Origin: JAPLJM01 sp963708515
GTDB lineage: Bacteria; Desulfobacterota; Syntrophia; Syntrophales; Fen-1087
Direction of reading: 5' to 3'
DNA length: 64,000 nucleotides
Assembly: GCA_963708515.1 (NCBI GenBank)
Contig: CAVPSX010000021.1
Span: 1 to 64,000 of the forward strand
Shown here: positions 25,929 through 35,128 of the stretch, in pieces
Position numbering within the stretch: the first letter of the stretch is position 1
Layout of the letters: the number at the start of each line of letters is the position of its first letter
The notes under the pieces: generated by a model
Seen by the model: the letters and a program-made list of their open reading frames with translations, nothing else
What the model was told of the DNA's origin: nothing
Database searches by the model: none
Program-made: the position numbers and the translations under genes

Positions 25929-27074
25929 TTGAAAGGATCAAAAAATTCCGATACATCACGAGAACAAAAGAAGAAAATTCTTTGTATCGTTCAGCTTCCT
26001 CCTCCGGTACATGGCGCCAGCATCATGAATGATAACCTGGTTAACGGTGAAATCGTAAGAAAATATTTCGACCTCATTGTCATCAACCTGCAGTTTTTAA
26101 GATCAATAGATGATATATCAAAATTCTCATTCAGGAAATTCTTTAAGGCTTTCCGGATTAGCTTTGAGATTATAAGCCAAATTCTAACTAAAAAGCCCGA
26201 CCTTGTTTATCTGACTTTTGCCATAAAAGGCTTTGCACTCTACAGAGATCTGGGTTATGCCTTTCTTGCAAAAATACTGGGAAAGACGGTTGTCTTTCAT
26301 TTGCATGAAAAGGGGATTAAAGCTACGGTTAAGAGGAGCAGATTTAAAAAGATATTATTCCGGAAGGCATTTAAGAATGAGAGCATAATATGTATTTCAG
26401 GGAAACTCGTTTCTGAAACAGAAGATGTTTACAAGGCAGCGCCATTTATTGTACCAAACGGCATACGGTATTATCAGCCTCTCAAAGAAAAAGCAGAAAC
26501 TGATACAAAGAGTATCCCTCAGATACTTTTCCTTTCAAATTACATGGAAAGCAAAGGAATCCTTAATCTGATAGATGCTCTTGAAATAATTCAGAAACAG
26601 GGATACATCTTTAGTGCCAGGCTGGTAGGAGGTCCGATTGACTTTACAATTGAGTATTTGAGGAATCTGCTCAGCGAAAAAAACTTAACTTCCTGCACAA
26701 CAATAACAGGACCGCTTTACAATGATGAAAAAATAGCTGAACTACAAAATGCTGACATATTTGTTTTACCGACCAAAAATGAAGCTTTTCCCCTGGTCAT
26801 TCTGGAAGCAATGCAGTTCGGATTGCCGGTTGTATCGACGCTTGAAGGCGGAATCCCTGAAATGGTAATCGACAACGATACAGGGTTATTGGTTGATCCT
26901 GGTGATACTATGAAACTTGCAGAAAATATTGCGATACTATTAGATAATAAAAATCTGAGAGCTGAAATGGGAAGAAAAGGTCTGGATAGGTTTACAAATA
27001 ACTATACCCTGGATAAATTTGAGACTAACATGATTAATACCTTCAACAAGATTTTGGATTATAAGTGTAATTGA
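25929..27074 (+). CDS. GT4 family glycosyltransferase
   Basis: 381 residues. Starts KKILCIVQLPPPVHGASIMN, the PPPVHG loop of a recognisable GT4 subgroup; donor domain FLSNYMESKGILNLIDALEI, ARLVGGPIDFTIEYL and TKNEAFPLVILEAMQFGLP (E-x7-E). Start choice is awkward: the frame begins with TTG at 25,929, while an ATG at 25,921 is one base out of phase and a TAAATTTG box sits at 25,908-25,915. Either TTG is used or a base is missing between 25,921 and 25,929. Ends 27,074, before the acyltransferase start at 27,104. Confidence 0.9.
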   Translation: MKGSKNSDTSREQKKKILCIVQLPPPVHGASIMNDNLVNGEIVRKYFDLIVINLQFLRSIDDISKFSFRKFFKAFRISFEIISQILTKKPDLVYLTFAIKGFALYRDLGYAFLAKILGKTVVFHLHEKGIKATVKRSRFKKILFRKAFKNESIICISGKLVSETEDVYKAAPFIVPNGIRYYQPLKEKAETDTKSIPQILFLSNYMESKGILNLIDALEIIQKQGYIFSARLVGGPIDFTIEYLRNLLSEKNLTSCTTITGPLYNDEKIAELQNADIFVLPTKNEAFPLVILEAMQFGLPVVSTLEGGIPEMVIDNDTGLLVDPGDTMKLAENIAILLDNKNLRAEMGRKGLDRFTNNYTLDKFETNMINTFNKILDYKCN

Positions 27075-27103
27075 AGAAGAGTTTCAAAGGACAAAAGCAT
27101 ATT

Positions 27104-28117
27104 ATGAAAAGAATTATATCTTTAGATATAGCAAAGGGGATCTGCATTATTCTGGTTGTTATTGGTCACTACTGTCCTGATAATTCACCGGACTGGTATG
27201 TACTGATACACGATTTAATATATTCATTCCATATGCCCTTATTTCTGTTTGCCAGCGGGTATTTATACATGGCAACCAGGAAAAATGAATCATATGGCAC
27301 TTTTCTTTTAAAAAAGATCAAAAGAATAATTGTACCTTATTTAACAGTATCTGTTCTGGTTGTTACAATAAAATTATTATCACAAAATGTTGCTTATGTT
27401 CAAAATCCGGTTACCTGGCAAACATATCTGGCAATACTATACTCACCATCAGCAGCTGTATTTTTCTGGTTTATCTGGGCTCTGTTCATTATCTTTTTAA
27501 TTGTACCTTTGTTCGTTACAAAAACATCAAGGTTAATATTATTTTTCCTGAGTATTATATTCAGACTATTACCTGTTTCCCTTCCTGATATATTTTGCCT
27601 GCCCAGCGTAAAAGATATGTTAGTATATTTTATGCTTGGAGTTTTCCTTGTTGATCATAAAGCACTCCTCCGGACAGCGCTGAAAATACCCTCAGCAATA
27701 GTTTATATTCTCTTTTTTGGACTATTTTATCTGAGCATAACCTTCAGCAATTTCATTGTGCCGGATACACAATATGAATGGGTTATTAATATTGTTAATG
27801 AGATCATCCCGTATTTGGGAATTTTTTCAGTATGCAGGTTATCTATTTCGCTATCTCATTTTAAGAATCCTGGTACTGACTGGTTACTGATTGCCGGCGC
27901 TAATTCTTTTATAATATACCTTTTGCATACAACATTTATGGGATTCGCCAAAGCCCTGGTATATAAGCTCCCCGCATTGGCTGAAGCACAAAATCAATTT
28001 GTTTTTATTTCTGTCGCTATTTCAATAATTATTACAGGCATTGTTTTTCCTGTTTTGCTGAACAACTGGATTTTACAAAAGAATAAGGTTCTGAGCTTTT
28101 TGTTTGGAATGAAATAA
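27104..28117 (+). CDS. Membrane acyltransferase (Acyltransferase_3 family)
   Basis: 337 residues from the ATG at 27,104; a TTG frame from 27,071 adds 11 unlikely residues. RIISLDIAKGICIILVVIGH is the family hallmark, with the catalytic His at the end of the first helix. About ten hydrophobic segments follow (PLFLFASGYLYM, VFFWFIWALFIIFLIVPLFV, IVYILFFGLFYLSITFSNFI and others) and a conserved LIAGANSFIIYLLHTTFMG near the end. Integral inner-membrane enzyme that moves acetyl or other acyl groups to lipid-linked or periplasmic glycan. Last gene of the plus-strand operon, closed by the hairpin at 28,195-28,223. Confidence 0.93.
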   Translation: MKRIISLDIAKGICIILVVIGHYCPDNSPDWYVLIHDLIYSFHMPLFLFASGYLYMATRKNESYGTFLLKKIKRIIVPYLTVSVLVVTIKLLSQNVAYVQNPVTWQTYLAILYSPSAAVFFWFIWALFIIFLIVPLFVTKTSRLILFFLSIIFRLLPVSLPDIFCLPSVKDMLVYFMLGVFLVDHKALLRTALKIPSAIVYILFFGLFYLSITFSNFIVPDTQYEWVINIVNEIIPYLGIFSVCRLSISLSHFKNPGTDWLLIAGANSFIIYLLHTTFMGFAKALVYKLPALAEAQNQFVFISVAISIIITGIVFPVLLNNWILQKNKVLSFLFGMK

Positions 28118-28194
28118 GTGGTTTTGGCACTGAGCCGCAATAGGGAAAATTATTACCATCAGGAGAATCATTCTTCAATTCCGTTCAAAAAAAG

Positions 28195-28223
28195 AAGGCT
28201 ATCTTTTATTGATAGCCTTAAAA
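28195..28223. terminator. Bidirectional terminator between convergent genes
   Basis: AAGGCTATC (28,195-28,203) pairs with GATAGCCTT (28,211-28,219) around a TTTTATT loop, with A-rich sequence on one side and AAAA on the other, so it can serve the acyltransferase gene and, in reverse, the VOC gene. Confidence 0.75.
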
Positions 28224-28298
28224 CACGAGGTAATATTATTCAATTAAAATAGGGCAGTACTCTTAAGTGCTTTAAATCATCTGATAAACTTACCTGGC

Positions 28299-28718
28299 CT
28301 AATCCTTGAGTAAACCTGCTTTTTCATCCGTATCGATCAGTTCAATATTTAACCCGTACCGGGCCAGAAGAAATGCAATATTTTGATTATTGAAAGCTTC
28401 TCCGGGTTGTGGAGATACTAGTGTTAACAATCCTTTACCGGTCAGTTCTGTGATTTGTTTTTCCAGATCATCGCATTTGAAACATAAATGGTGAAATCCG
28501 CCTCCTCTGCTGACAAAGTTCACCAACGACTGGTTACTCTCCAGCGGCTCGATAAGTTTTATAAGAACACTGTCGTCTTTTTGAATAAATGTGACTTTTA
28601 CTTTCTGAAGCGAATTCACTACTATTTGAGTCATCTGCCTGTAGCCGAATACCCTTTCCCAATATTCAATTGCCTCTTCAAGGTTTTTTACAGCAAAACA
28701 TATGTGATCTATCCTCAT
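28299..28718 (-). CDS. VOC-superfamily protein, methylmalonyl-CoA epimerase-like
   Basis: 139 residues forming two beta-alpha-beta-beta-beta modules. Metal-ligand candidates: His5 in MRIDHICFAV, His in GGGFHHLCFKC and Glu in LNIELIDTD; NLEEAIEYWERVFGYR is the usual first-helix sequence. Pattern resembles methylmalonyl-CoA/ethylmalonyl-CoA epimerases and small sugar-cluster VOC proteins. It sits alone, convergent with the acyltransferase and 95 bp before the next minus-strand glycosyltransferase. A role on an acyl or sugar-acid intermediate (for instance with the ACP/ligase block) is possible but unsupported. Confidence 0.85.
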   Translation of the reverse strand: MRIDHICFAVKNLEEAIEYWERVFGYRQMTQIVVNSLQKVKVTFIQKDDSVLIKLIEPLESNQSLVNFVSRGGGFHHLCFKCDDLEKQITELTGKGLLTLVSPQPGEAFNNQNIAFLLARYGLNIELIDTDEKAGLLKD

Positions 28719-28813
28719 AATTTTTAAATTGTTAATTCTCCTCCGGAATATCGGAAAGTATCCGAATTGATCCCCCTTCGTGTCCTTTGTGATGAACTTT
28801 GTGTCCTTTGTGG

Positions 28814-29908
28814 TTAAGATGAAATCAAATTATTGTAAAGATCAATATAATTTCTGACCATACTATCGATAGAGAACTCTGAAATTATCCTTTCTCTTCC
28901 TGCCGATCCCATATTCTTTCTTAATACAGGATCATCAAGCAGAATCTCAATCTTACCAGCCAGCTGATCCGGACTTGAAGGAGATATTAAGAAACCTGTT
29001 TCGTTATTCTTAACAATTTCACTTGTCCCTCCTCCATTTGTTGCAATGACAGGTTTCCCCAACGCCATATATTCAAGGATCGAATTGGATATTCCTTCGG
29101 TATAAGTCGATAAAATACAAATGTCCAAAATATTTATATATGATTCTACCCCGGATTTGGTCCCCAGCAACCTGATATTTTCAGCATCATCTTTACCAAT
29201 CAATTTTTTTGATGCCGGGGAGTCTGTTCCCGGACCAATTGCGATGAATGTTACATCTTTTCTTTTCGACAGTATAATATGCGCAGACCTGAAATAGGTC
29301 AGATAATCCTTATTTTCCGAAAAAGATGCCACCATTCCAATAATAAAAGGAGTCATTATATTTAATTGATCGCGGATTATATTCCTGTCAATCAGATTTT
29401 CAATCCTGCTGAAATTAAAACCATTCCTGATGATCCTGCTTTTAGTTTCAGGCGCTTTGTATGCCCTGAGTCCTGCTTCTGAATTACCGACAACAATGTC
29501 AGCAAAAGGGAATGTCAATCTTGCTCTCAACCAATGTTTATTAAAGATATTCTGTCTTGCGGGTGAATCTATAACCATACCGTTAACGATTTTACATTTC
29601 AGCAATTTGCAGACAGGTGTCACAAATACGGCAGTCATACTTTCCCAGCAATGAACTATGTCGGGATTGAAATCCCTTATTACCTTATAGATCTTATGGA
29701 AAACCGACAGATCTCTCTTTGTTTTTCTGATAATAAAGTTAATATTGATCCCCAGGTCAAGTACTTCATTGTAATGGACTTTTTTACTCATCAACACCAG
29801 TTCAAAATTTATATCCTCCCTGGTGCTGAGAGCTTTCATTAGCTCCGCCAGCCTTCTTTCCTTTCCACCTGATTCAAGGGAATCAATAACATATAATAAT
29901 CTCAACAT
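28814..29908 (-). CDS. GT4 family glycosyltransferase
   Basis: 364 residues. N-terminus LLYVIDSLESGGKERRLAEL is the acceptor-side glycine loop; donor domain VASFSENKDYLTYFRSAHII, FIAIGPGTDSPASKKLI, IRLLGTKSGVESYINILDIC and STYTEGISNSILEYMALGKP (E-x7-E), VIATNGGGTSEI. Strongly similar in layout and wording to the 38,832-39,951 protein (both have LLCTYSEGISNS/LSTYTEGISNS and a SEAGLRAYK motif), so these two are paralogues. 42 bp after the next upstream gene. Last gene of the long minus-strand assembly operon. Confidence 0.92.
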   Translation of the reverse strand: MLRLLYVIDSLESGGKERRLAELMKALSTREDINFELVLMSKKVHYNEVLDLGININFIIRKTKRDLSVFHKIYKVIRDFNPDIVHCWESMTAVFVTPVCKLLKCKIVNGMVIDSPARQNIFNKHWLRARLTFPFADIVVGNSEAGLRAYKAPETKSRIIRNGFNFSRIENLIDRNIIRDQLNIMTPFIIGMVASFSENKDYLTYFRSAHIILSKRKDVTFIAIGPGTDSPASKKLIGKDDAENIRLLGTKSGVESYINILDICILSTYTEGISNSILEYMALGKPVIATNGGGTSEIVKNNETGFLISPSSPDQLAGKIEILLDDPVLRKNMGSAGRERIISEFSIDSMVRNYIDLYNNLISS

Positions 29909-29950
29909 AACATCTTCTTTATCCCCGAATATTAACCGGTCTGCAAAGAA

Positions 29951-31153
29951 TTATTCCTCGAAAAAGAATTTTGCAAATTTCTGAGTAAACAAATGATAAT
30001 CAAGTTCCCTGCTTGCAGTTTGCCAGGCGTTTTGAGCGATTAACGGGGAATTGTCATTATAATTCTCTATAATTTTGAGGATTTTATCGGCCATAGCTTC
30101 TGATGAACCCGGTTGTACAATATAGCCGTTAATAGTATCTTTAATATAAAGAGCATTATCACTGACATCAGTTACCAGTACCGGAATACCGGAGATCAGG
30201 TATTCTGAAAGTTTAGTGGAGAACCCGTATTTTGTCTGCGGAATCAATGGACGCGGAAGGATCAATAAATGATATTTCCGGAACTCATGCATCAGTTGAT
30301 CGGGATCCACATTTCCCATGTAAAAAACTCTTTCCTTCAGATTATTTATTTCAGTAAGTTTCTTTAAAACTTCCCTATCATTGTCATGTACAGGACCATA
30401 AAGATATACTTCAGTTTCTTTCTCTTTATTTACAATGCGCAAAGCTTCGAACAAAATGTCAAATCCCTCCTTACTGCAACTAATCGTTCCGGCAAAACAT
30501 ATTTTAAAAGCACCTGAATCAGATAGAAATGGTGAGTTACCCGTTTTAATTTCAGGCACATCACATAATATTGGAACCCTGACAATTTTTTTTGCAAATT
30601 TTGAGTAATATTTCTCAAGATTTGTAGATATAACCACTATTCCGTCGTAAAAAGGGATCTGCAGCTCACTTAATTTATAGGAAATTAGATCCCGTACAGA
30701 TCTCAGGAAAAAGACAATTTTTGAAAAAAAGCCGGCAGGCGGAGTTGTTGAAAACACATTGGTTGAACGTAATTCATTAATATCACAATAGAACTTATAT
30801 CCTTTTATAACCTTAAAATAAAGAAGATAGATGAAGTCATTCAGTACCCATGTTGTCGGATAGATATAAATGACCTTGTCTGAATTATTATCTTTCCTGA
30901 ACTTATTTACTGCGCGAAGGAAAATTGTAAGATTTTCAGAGTTATTATCAGATCTATCTGTGCTTTCAAGTGAGTATATTCCGGGGAATAATTCTATTGC
31001 ATTAATAAGGTCATTATTAATGTTTAACAATGAACAAAGGTAGACTCTGATATTGCCTGCCGCCAGCGATTTTGCTATTTTCAGGACACGCTGTGTTCCT
31101 GCCATCTTACCTCTGATAATGTCTCCCGTTGATAAAATAAAAACTTCTTTCAT
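29951..31153 (-). CDS. GT4-like glycosyltransferase
   Basis: 400 residues. FILSTGDIIRGKMAGTQRVL at the N-terminus; donor domain FKICFAGTISCSKEGFDILF, VYLYGPVHDNDREVL, VFYMGNVDPDQLMHEFRKYH and PRPLIPQTKYGFSTKLSEYL with the Glu of the donor site, then VPVLVTDVSDNALY. Compared with the 16,624-17,814 protein it shares the ...ARPGN/LPRP...STKLSEYL/PTKLGEYL arrangement. The start ATG at 31,153 is embedded in a leader sequence duplicated at 32,438-32,545, so its 5-prime region seems copied from that of the PP-loop gene or vice versa. Confidence 0.9.
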   Translation of the reverse strand: MKEVFILSTGDIIRGKMAGTQRVLKIAKSLAAGNIRVYLCSLLNINNDLINAIELFPGIYSLESTDRSDNNSENLTIFLRAVNKFRKDNNSDKVIYIYPTTWVLNDFIYLLYFKVIKGYKFYCDINELRSTNVFSTTPPAGFFSKIVFFLRSVRDLISYKLSELQIPFYDGIVVISTNLEKYYSKFAKKIVRVPILCDVPEIKTGNSPFLSDSGAFKICFAGTISCSKEGFDILFEALRIVNKEKETEVYLYGPVHDNDREVLKKLTEINNLKERVFYMGNVDPDQLMHEFRKYHLLILPRPLIPQTKYGFSTKLSEYLISGIPVLVTDVSDNALYIKDTINGYIVQPGSSEAMADKILKIIENYNDNSPLIAQNAWQTASRELDYHLFTQKFAKFFFEE

Positions 31154-31260
31154 CAGTATATAATTTTTATTTTAATGGCCTGATGCTGCCTGTCGGCAGA
31201 GGGAACCCACATGTCTGAAAATTATATACATACGTGTTTGTGTTTGTAATACATGTGGGT
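31151..31260. repeat. Direct repeat of about 105 bp flanking the PP-loop gene, downstream copy
   Basis: CATCAGTATATAATTTTTAT, then TTTAATGGCCTGATG and the palindromic element, recurs at 32,438-32,545 in the same orientation with about 90 percent identity except for a short variable GC-rich piece. Confidence 0.8.
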
Positions 31261-32440
31261 TTCATCAGAATGAGAGTGTGGAACGGATTTATAAAGGTGT
31301 TGTATCGATTCTGAAAGGTTTCTTTTGATCCTTTACTTAACCTCTTTTTAAACTTCAGAAATATTCCGTTAAAGAATATATTGTCTATTTCCCTAAAGAG
31401 TTGTTTTTTATGTTGACGTTTTAAACTTGCAACTAAAGCCTTCCTGAGATCGACATTATTTACTTGCATAGCCAGATCAACACTCTCCTTTAAATACATC
31501 ATTTCTCTGTCAATAGGCCTTTTCTTAATCACCCTGAGAGGAGGCAGCGGTGGAAAAGATTCAGATTTGATATTTAATAATTCGAGGCTGATCATTGTTC
31601 TCAGACACTTTGAACATTCCCCGCAGTTTCTATTCATTTTATTGAAGCATACTCTTAAATTTGATACAGCTGTATCATAATCATTTATTTTTATCAGCTT
31701 TTCTGTTCTTGTTGCCTCGCATCCATCATGTATAATCTCCATTTGTTCATTTACCCAGAGAGGATCTGTAAGAGGATGTGAACCCAAAGGGAAGAGCTGA
31801 ATATAGGAAACGGATGCAGGTATAAAAACCCGGTGAAAACTGAGCAGTAAGGCAACGCTACCAAGGCAAGTCCCCTGTGTAAGATTCCTGCTCAGATTAT
31901 ATCTATAGCCAAAATCATAAAAATTAGTTTCGACCGGGATTAGTTCTTTACCAAAACTCTGCACAAAATCGGAATTAAGTTTCACTGCTTCTTCAAATTC
32001 ATGAGTATTGTTTAAGAAATCAAATCCGTGCATATAGACAACATGGCTTATTTCATTTATTCTCTTTAAAAATGTGTACATACTGTCGACTCCACCCGAA
32101 AAGAATGATATGATACCTTTATTTAAAGGTCAGATTATCTGTTATTGTGTTGACAGCATTAATTTGTATCATTTTAAATACAGGATTCCAGGAGTGGTGA
32201 ATTTCCTGTAATTGCAGTAAATTAGCAAGAAGTTTTTTGGAAATATTTAAACCGGGGATCAAGATCAATATTTTCACCCTTTAACATCGCTGGCAGTAAG
32301 GCTGCAGCAATAAAGGGATTTGCCGTTTCCGATACCTGAAAGGAAGAGGGTACTTTATACCATAATTCAAATCCGTCGACAGAAGCAGATACTTTAATTA
32401 CATTTGCATCTCTTTCTATTTTATAATTCGTTATTTTCAT
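31167..32440 (-). CDS. PP-loop ATP pyrophosphatase-type protein, twice frameshifted
   Basis: Restored to 423 residues by correcting extra bases near 32,244-32,252 and 32,123-32,129. N-terminal region MKITNYKIERDANVIKVSAS continues through LLANLLQLQEIHHSW into the PP-loop ISFFSGGVDSMYTFLKRI, the adenylating signature of N-type ATP pyrophosphatases (QueC, asparagine synthetase, NAD synthase). Further on ARNLTQGTCLGS-like and SHPLTDPLWVN motifs and NRNCGECSKCLRTM, a Cys cluster like the zinc site of QueC/ExsB. Probably activates a carbonyl or carboxyl group with ATP for amidation, possibly on a sugar acid. Not the classical WbpG-type sugar amidotransferase. Its last 35 codons are supplied by the 56-bp element and leader repeat. 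Function not established. Confidence 0.78.
31205..31260. repeat. 56-bp palindromic dispersed element, copy 2
   Basis: ACCCACATGT (31,205-31,214) and ACATGTGGGT (31,251-31,260) as perfect inverted arms, same length as copy 1 but reversed. It lies within the 3-prime end of the PP-loop reading frame. Confidence 0.75.
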
Positions 32441-32545
32441 CAGTATATAATTTTTATTTTAATGGCCTGATGCCTGTCCCGCCTAAGCGGGAGAACCCAC
32501 ATGTCTGAAAATTATATACATACGGGTTTGTGTTTGCAATACAGA
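32438..32545. repeat. Direct repeat upstream of the PP-loop gene, with truncated palindromic element
   Basis: Counterpart of 31,151-31,260. The element arm ACCCACATG (32,495) is intact, but the other arm is degraded to ACAGAGCATC. Contains an extra GTCCCGCCTAAGCGGGA mini-hairpin. Confidence 0.75.
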
Positions 32546-32589
32546 GCATCACAAGGCATTGTATACTATTAACATATAATTGATTATAA

Positions 32590-33513
32590 CTATTTCACCA
32601 GGCCCTGATTAAGCAGGTTATTCAGATATTCAGAGAATATTTTTGCTCCTTTATAATTCAGGTGTGTTATATCCGCGAAACAGGAATCTGGCAGGATTAA
32701 ATGCGAAAGATCGAGGATTGGGTCGGAAGGGACAGAGTTGAAGTTTCTGATATTGGGATACCCGGATGTGTCTTTTTCAGACGAAGGAAGGTATTGATAC
32801 TTGGGTGTATCAAGTAATATAAGTTCAACAGACATTTTTTTGCAAAGTTCAGAGATCATTGTCAGATATTTCTCCTGAAATTGCCCGGGCTGCTTTTGCA
32901 ACTCCTCATCAGGGTCAATAAGGCTCTGCCGCTCAATATCTTCCTTTAATTTATTTCTTTCCAGATATTGATATCCGCCGAATTTATATATTTTTTCATT
33001 GGGCCCCTTCAATCTGATACTACTTAAGAATCCGGTAAAATTGAACAATACACTCTGTAATAACCCCTGGATATAAGCCTTTGAATTGCTTTTAAATAAT
33101 ATTTTCTTTTCAGAGCCACTTAAAACGTAATTATAGTTCCTGACTTTCTCAATTATGAACTCTTCACTGAACAACCACCGGCTTTCAATATATTTTGAAA
33201 GTTTACCGGGAGAATATCCAAGGAACACTTTTTTTATTTGATAATTATGCTCGAGCAATGCCTTGATTTTGGCATAGGAATAAAAATACGCTTCACCTGA
33301 TGTTGCTATATTAATTGAGTTTGAAATCAGCTTGTCATTTACAGAACATTCAACATTTGAATCTCCTGAAAAGACTACATCTATATTATCTTTAAGTTTC
33401 AACAACCTGGGCTCCTGTATTTTTATACAATATGTTGAAAGCATCACAAGACATAGAATAATTATTGTAATAATTATGAAAAATACCAGTATGTTGACAA
33501 GAAAGCGATGCAT
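32590..33513 (-). CDS. Membrane-anchored SGNH-like protein paired with MBOAT (AlgJ/DltD-like)
   Basis: 307 residues. One N-terminal membrane anchor (FLVNILVFFIIITIIILCLV), then an extracytoplasmic domain with VVFSGDSNVECSVND, which has the G-D-S core of SGNH hydrolases, and a C-terminal FADITHLNYKGAKIFSEYL carrying the D-x-x-H block. This layout is that of DltD/AlgJ/AlgX-like partners, which take an acyl group handed over by an MBOAT and place it on a periplasmic polymer. The MBOAT gene is 50 bp upstream on the same strand. The overall sequence is diverged, so exact family name is withheld. Confidence 0.82.
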   Translation of the reverse strand: MHRFLVNILVFFIIITIIILCLVMLSTYCIKIQEPRLLKLKDNIDVVFSGDSNVECSVNDKLISNSINIATSGEAYFYSYAKIKALLEHNYQIKKVFLGYSPGKLSKYIESRWLFSEEFIIEKVRNYNYVLSGSEKKILFKSNSKAYIQGLLQSVLFNFTGFLSSIRLKGPNEKIYKFGGYQYLERNKLKEDIERQSLIDPDEELQKQPGQFQEKYLTMISELCKKMSVELILLDTPKYQYLPSSEKDTSGYPNIRNFNSVPSDPILDLSHLILPDSCFADITHLNYKGAKIFSEYLNNLLNQGLVK

Positions 33514-33562
33514 ATTTTAATACTTAAGATCCGAAAATCTGTTATTGATTTAGTTGGCTAAC

Positions 33563-35035
33563 TTAAAATTGGAAATAAATAAACTTTTGATTTCCGCCCC
33601 CCACAAATAATATTAACAGAAAGATGCTAAAATAAATTACCCACCTTGGAATCCGATATTTAATTTTCTCAATCTGCAAAGCGTGTTCCCTGTTTTGTTG
33701 CAAAAACTCTGAAAAAATTAAAATTACCGACATAAATGTAGCTTTTGCGGGTAATGACAGAGGTAAGGGCAAAAAATGAGATGAAAATATCCGGCTGATA
33801 TAATCAATTGCATTATTAAGGCTATCAGCTCTGAAAATTATCCATGCAATACTAATAAAACCGAGAGTAAAGAGAGTCTCAAATAAAACGATTGCAATAT
33901 TATTATTATCGATCTTTCTCCTTTTAAAGAATTTCTTCCTGGGTTTCATCTGAATGTGATATATGATCAACAATAAGCCATTGATCATTCCCCAGACAAT
34001 AAACGTATAATTTGCTCCATGCCATAATCCGGTCAGGAACCAGACTACAATACTTGCCGCTATGTAAATAAACAGATCGGTTTTAATCAGTAAGATATGT
34101 TCTCTTTTAATTTTCCAGGAAAGAGAAAATGAAACCGGCAGAAAAATATAATCCCTGAACCATGTGGTAAGGGAAATGTGCCATCGTCTCCAGAATTCAG
34201 CAATATCTCTGGAAAAATAAGGATAGGCAAAATTCTTCATGAGTTTGTATCCAAATAACTTTGCTGTTCCAATTGCGATATTTGAATAACCTGAAAAATC
34301 AGCATAGATCTGAATTGTATAGAATATTGCTCCTAATAATAATGCACTACCTGAATAATCATTAAAATTTGAGAAGTAAACATCAACTTCCTGAGCTAAA
34401 TTATCCGCAACAGCAACTTTTGCAAATAAGCCCCAGAGAATTTGTCTGAGCCCATCTACAGCCTGATCATAATTGAAAACCTTTTTTGAGGATATCTGCG
34501 GCAGTAAATTTGATGGACGCTGTATTGGTCCGGCAAGAATTATAGGGAAGAATCCGAGTGTCAATAAAACTTTTATGACATCTTTTTCTGCATCAAGGTT
34601 ATTCTTATATATATCGATAATATAGCTTATCGATAAAAAAGTATAGAAGCTGATCCCGAGAGGAAGGATTATTTTGGTGGTTGTTACTGGCAACTCATAA
34701 TTAAACAGGGAAACCATGTCAATGAAACTGTCAATAAAAAAATTATAGTACTTAAAGATTATCAGTACTCCCAGGTTGATTATGATGCCGATCGTCAGCC
34801 AAATTTTCCTTTTCTTTTCTGAACTATTGTTTCCTATTCTGATTCCCAGTAAATAATTAGCCAGGGACAATGAAGCAAGCAAAAACAAAAAACGCCAATC
34901 CCACCAACTGTAAAAAACATAACTGGCAATTAAAAGAAATATATTCTGAACTTTGAGATTTCTTTTTGATATAAACCAGTAGAAGACAAATACTACAGGT
35001 AAAAAAATAAAATACCCGAGACTGGTAAACAGCAT
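33563..35035 (-). CDS. MBOAT O-acyltransferase (AlgI-like)
   Basis: 490 residues, multi-pass. Typical start MLFTSLGYFIFLPVVFVFYW, then LPLGISFYTFLSISYIIDIY, ILAGPIQRPSNLLPQ, GLFAKVAVADNLAQEVD, YADFSGYSNIAIGTAKLFGY, FPYFSRDIAEFWRRWHISLTT-like segment and the catalytic His in FLTGLWHGANYTFIVWG. Ends with a hydrophobic helix FLLILFVGGGNQKFIYFQF. Transfers acetyl groups from the cytoplasm across the inner membrane for O-acetylation of exported polysaccharide, together with the SGNH-like partner immediately downstream. Fourth acyl-transfer system of the locus, beside the two acetyltransferases at 24-28 kb and the ACP/ligase pair. Confidence 0.95.
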   Translation of the reverse strand: MLFTSLGYFIFLPVVFVFYWFISKRNLKVQNIFLLIASYVFYSWWDWRFLFLLASLSLANYLLGIRIGNNSSEKKRKIWLTIGIIINLGVLIIFKYYNFFIDSFIDMVSLFNYELPVTTTKIILPLGISFYTFLSISYIIDIYKNNLDAEKDVIKVLLTLGFFPIILAGPIQRPSNLLPQISSKKVFNYDQAVDGLRQILWGLFAKVAVADNLAQEVDVYFSNFNDYSGSALLLGAIFYTIQIYADFSGYSNIAIGTAKLFGYKLMKNFAYPYFSRDIAEFWRRWHISLTTWFRDYIFLPVSFSLSWKIKREHILLIKTDLFIYIAASIVVWFLTGLWHGANYTFIVWGMINGLLLIIYHIQMKPRKKFFKRRKIDNNNIAIVLFETLFTLGFISIAWIIFRADSLNNAIDYISRIFSSHFLPLPLSLPAKATFMSVILIFSEFLQQNREHALQIEKIKYRIPRWVIYFSIFLLILFVGGGNQKFIYFQF

Positions 35036-35128
35036 TGCTTTAATTTTATAAAAATAAGACCTAAAGTATCAGAAGCTTTAAATCAGCTTGTCAAAAACAC
35101 TAATTAAATGCTTCTGAAAAATGTATAT

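Noticed and set aside
31205..31260. Treating the 56-bp palindrome as a transcription terminator
   Set aside because: The arms are separated by 36 bp, there is no T-run, and the same element occurs inside a promoter region and inside a coding frame.
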